From Bacteroidaceae bacterium (GTDB lineage Bacteria > Bacteroidota > Bacteroidia > Bacteroidales > Bacteroidaceae): 23,493 nt of DNA. The translations under genes were made by a program, and so were the position numbers. The DNA lies in NCBI GenBank assembly GCA_900772575.1, contig CAAHEN010000244.1:1-23493 (forward strand), in the 5' to 3' direction. Below are positions 22,229 to 23,493 of this stretch, one piece after another. Positions within the stretch are counted from its first letter, which is position 1. Each line of letters starts with the position of its first letter. The notes below the pieces were generated by a model. That model saw only the letters and a list, made by a program, of their open reading frames with translations, was not told the DNA's origin and ran no database searches.

Positions 22229-22257
22229 ACTTACTAGTAAGTTTTACACCATTGTAA
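22229..22257. promoter_or_regulatory. Two adjacent dyads, candidate TetR operators
   Basis: ACTTACTAGTAAGT (22229-22242) is a perfect 14-bp palindrome. One base later TTACACCATTGTAA (22244-22257) has perfect 5-bp arms around CCAT. An ACTTAC half-site also recurs on the minus strand at the edge of the second dyad. They cover roughly -1 to +28 of the predicted transcript, where a bound repressor would block transcription. Confidence 0.6.
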
Positions 22258-22261
22258 GTCG

Positions 22262-22292
22262 CAAAGGTAAAACAAATATGTAAGCCAAGCAA
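22262..22292 (-). promoter_or_regulatory. Predicted promoter of the exporter operon
   Basis: On the minus strand TTG (22292-22290) is followed by 20 nt and TACCTTTG (22269-22262). The start would be near 22256, giving a leader of about 75 nt before the TetR ATG. The candidate operators lie directly downstream. Confidence 0.6.
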
Positions 22293-22384
22293 GCCTCCGG
22301 CGTGTTTTTTCTTTTTCGGCATGAAAAGTTTTGTGGAAAACCGGGCCAGGCTTCGCCATGCGCCGTCAGCTTACATGGCCAGAG

Positions 22385-22428
22385 GGCATGGAAAATGGGT
22401 ATCCGTGCGGGTACCCATTTTCCATGCC
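22385..22428 (-). terminator. Long near-perfect hairpin; possible terminator or palindromic repeat
   Basis: Seventeen perfect pairs (22385-22401 with 22412-22428) continue with a T·G pair and two C·G pairs to a GTGC loop. It lies 85 nt beyond the stop of the outer-membrane barrel gene, where a terminator is expected, but no T-run follows on the minus strand. Two smaller stems (CCACAA/TTGTGG, 22427-22448; TGCCTT/AAGGCA, 22439-22459) adjoin it. Confidence 0.45.
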
Positions 22429-22513
22429 ACAAAGTGGATGCCTTGTGGCGCCAAAGGCAAGCTGTATCAAAGCTAGGAATGCCCAGCCTCGTCTGGCCCT
22501 GAAGCTGGACGTC

Positions 22514-23493
22514 CTATATCTTAGTGTTGATTCTGTAGATAATGTGGAGCATCCAGTAGCTCGGGATACACTTCATGCTCGAATAAAAACGGCCTGTGGG
22601 GCTGTTGGACACAAACTCAGCAGTACGCTCGTGAAGAATGTCGAAGCCCTCGAGACGCAACGTCAGGTTCTTCTTCTTGAGCAGTTTCTGCTCGACAGAG
22701 AGGTTCCAAATCCACTGCGGGTGGTTGAGCATGGGGTCAGCGTAGTTGAAGCGTCCCCAAAGGGTGAAGGCGGTATAGACCTTCAGGCCGAAGGGCCATT
22801 CCAACTGCGGCGACAGTCCGAGCTCATACTGGTGGCCGGTCTCATTGCTGGAAGCGGCCTGGGCGTAGCGGGCCATTTCCGTGAGCCATTGACCTTTGAG
22901 GGCAACACTCCAAATGCCGTTACGGTAGCTCAGACGCGAGTTAAGGGCAGTCGAATAGCTCCGCTGGCGGCTGAGTCCGTTGGCGTCACCACTGTCGCCG
23001 ATGTAGGTGTAGCGGTCCGAATAACTGGCTTGTGGCGTAAAGCTCAGGTTCCAATGCCGGGCCGAGTCGAGGGCCAGACTGTTATAGTTGGAGACGTTGA
23101 GACTCTTGTTGCCATTGACGTTGACCTGCGTCGTGACGCGCTTGCCGGTGACCGCATCGGTATAGATCGCGCTGGCCACGGCGTTGCGGGTGACTGAACC
23201 GCTGACAATGACCGAAAAGCTATTGCCGGTCTTGGCGTTGAAGCGCTTGAGGTTCAAGTTGAGAAAATTGTTCCAAGCGTCGCGCAAGTTGGGGTTGTTG
23301 ACGCTGACGCTCATCTCGTTGGCATCGTCAGAGATGGGCAGGCGGCTGAGCAGGCTGTTGAAACTGTGTGAGGCGTTGTAGAAGAGGTTAAAAAAGGTAT
23401 TGTCGGCTATTTTCCATTGGAAAAAGGCCGTTGGCGACAGATCGTTGCAGGTGCGTGAGGGGTGATAACTGACAGCGTTCCGCCAATAGCGCA
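22514..23493 (-). CDS. TonB-receptor-type outer-membrane beta-barrel protein, C-terminal part
   Basis: The frame is open to the window edge, so about 325 C-terminal residues are visible and the start lies outside. The sequence alternates hydrophobic and polar residues in strands ending in aromatic pairs, for example HWNLSFTPQASYSDRYTY, ALNSRLSYRNGIWSVALKG and WIWNLSVEQKLLKKKNLTLR. It closes with LHIIYRINTKI, like the final strand of Bacteroidota TonB-dependent-receptor-like barrels. The plug and any carboxypeptidase-like domain would be upstream of the window. It could import a nutrient using the TonB system encoded at 2226-5211, but no substrate can be named. A large hairpin follows its stop. 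Confidence 0.85.
   Translation of the reverse strand, partial: RYWRNAVSYHPSRTCNDLSPTAFFQWKIADNTFFNLFYNASHSFNSLLSRLPISDDANEMSVSVNNPNLRDAWNNFLNLNLKRFNAKTGNSFSVIVSGSVTRNAVASAIYTDAVTGKRVTTQVNVNGNKSLNVSNYNSLALDSARHWNLSFTPQASYSDRYTYIGDSGDANGLSRQRSYSTALNSRLSYRNGIWSVALKGQWLTEMARYAQAASSNETGHQYELGLSPQLEWPFGLKVYTAFTLWGRFNYADPMLNHPQWIWNLSVEQKLLKKKNLTLRLEGFDILHERTAEFVSNSPTGRFYSSMKCIPSYWMLHIIYRINTKI

Noticed and set aside
22331..23197. 288-codon plus-strand frame over the barrel gene
   Set aside because: It runs through the hairpin and is antisense to the barrel gene, whose strands and terminal motif are clear.
1..23493. CRISPR array, intact transposase or phage genes
   Set aside because: No regularly spaced repeats, transposase motifs or phage proteins were seen on either strand.

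Overview
The window looks like chromosomal DNA from a Bacteroidales bacterium, most likely Prevotellaceae. The evidence is promoters of the TTG-N19/20-TAnnTTTG type, an ExbB-ExbD-ExbD-TonB cluster with the N-terminal FEGRNKDYGAY motif typical of Bacteroidota TonB, a streptopain-like C10 protease, GH29 and GH2 glycosidases with export signals, and an outer-membrane beta-barrel of the TonB-receptor type. The coding sequence is GC-rich, which produces many long antisense shadow frames. Every intact protein gene lies on the minus strand, so transcription runs from high to low coordinates.

Layout, low to high coordinates. (1) 1-750: a non-coding repeat unit (91-410), then the 3' remnant of a helicase-associated PD-(D/E)XK nuclease gene (417-686). 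(2) 754-975: tRNA-Ser(UGA) with its promoter and a 21-bp perfect hairpin touching its 3' end. (3) 1276-5470: exbB-exbD-exbD-tonB plus a PstS-like lipoprotein gene, behind a strong predicted promoter and a leader of about 225 nt; this is the energy module for TonB-dependent outer-membrane import. (4) 5755-12870: a tightly spaced run of GH29 alpha-L-fucosidase, GH2 beta-galactosidase, cardiolipin synthase and a secreted C10 cysteine protease, with a promoter and an upstream dyad before the fucosidase gene. (5) 13077-13396: a second copy of the 320-bp repeat. (6) 13506-15365: an S9 prolyl-oligopeptidase-type peptidase. (7) 15438-22292: a seven-gene exporter operon (TetR regulator, TolC-like channel, lipoprotein HlyD-type adaptor, two ABC ATPases, two ABC-2 permeases), resembling E. 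coli cecR-ybhGFSR with an added TolC gene and with YbhF split in two. (8) 22514-23493: the 3' part of an outer-membrane beta-barrel gene cut by the window edge.

How the parts fit: the exporter operon forms a complete envelope-spanning efflux system that its own TetR protein probably controls through two dyads just downstream of the promoter. The two ATPases are complementary. The first lacks the Q-loop glutamine and the H-switch histidine, and the second has a degenerate signature motif, which together predict one working and one degenerate ATP site. The glycosidase/protease run suggests degradation of fucosylated, galactose-capped glycoproteins.

The least explained element is the pair of equal-length, same-orientation 320-bp intergenic repeats at 91-410 and 13077-13396. 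Both carry a conserved promoter, an immediate terminator-like hairpin and a second hairpin whose pairing is preserved despite sequence changes. They may be a mobile or structured-RNA family.
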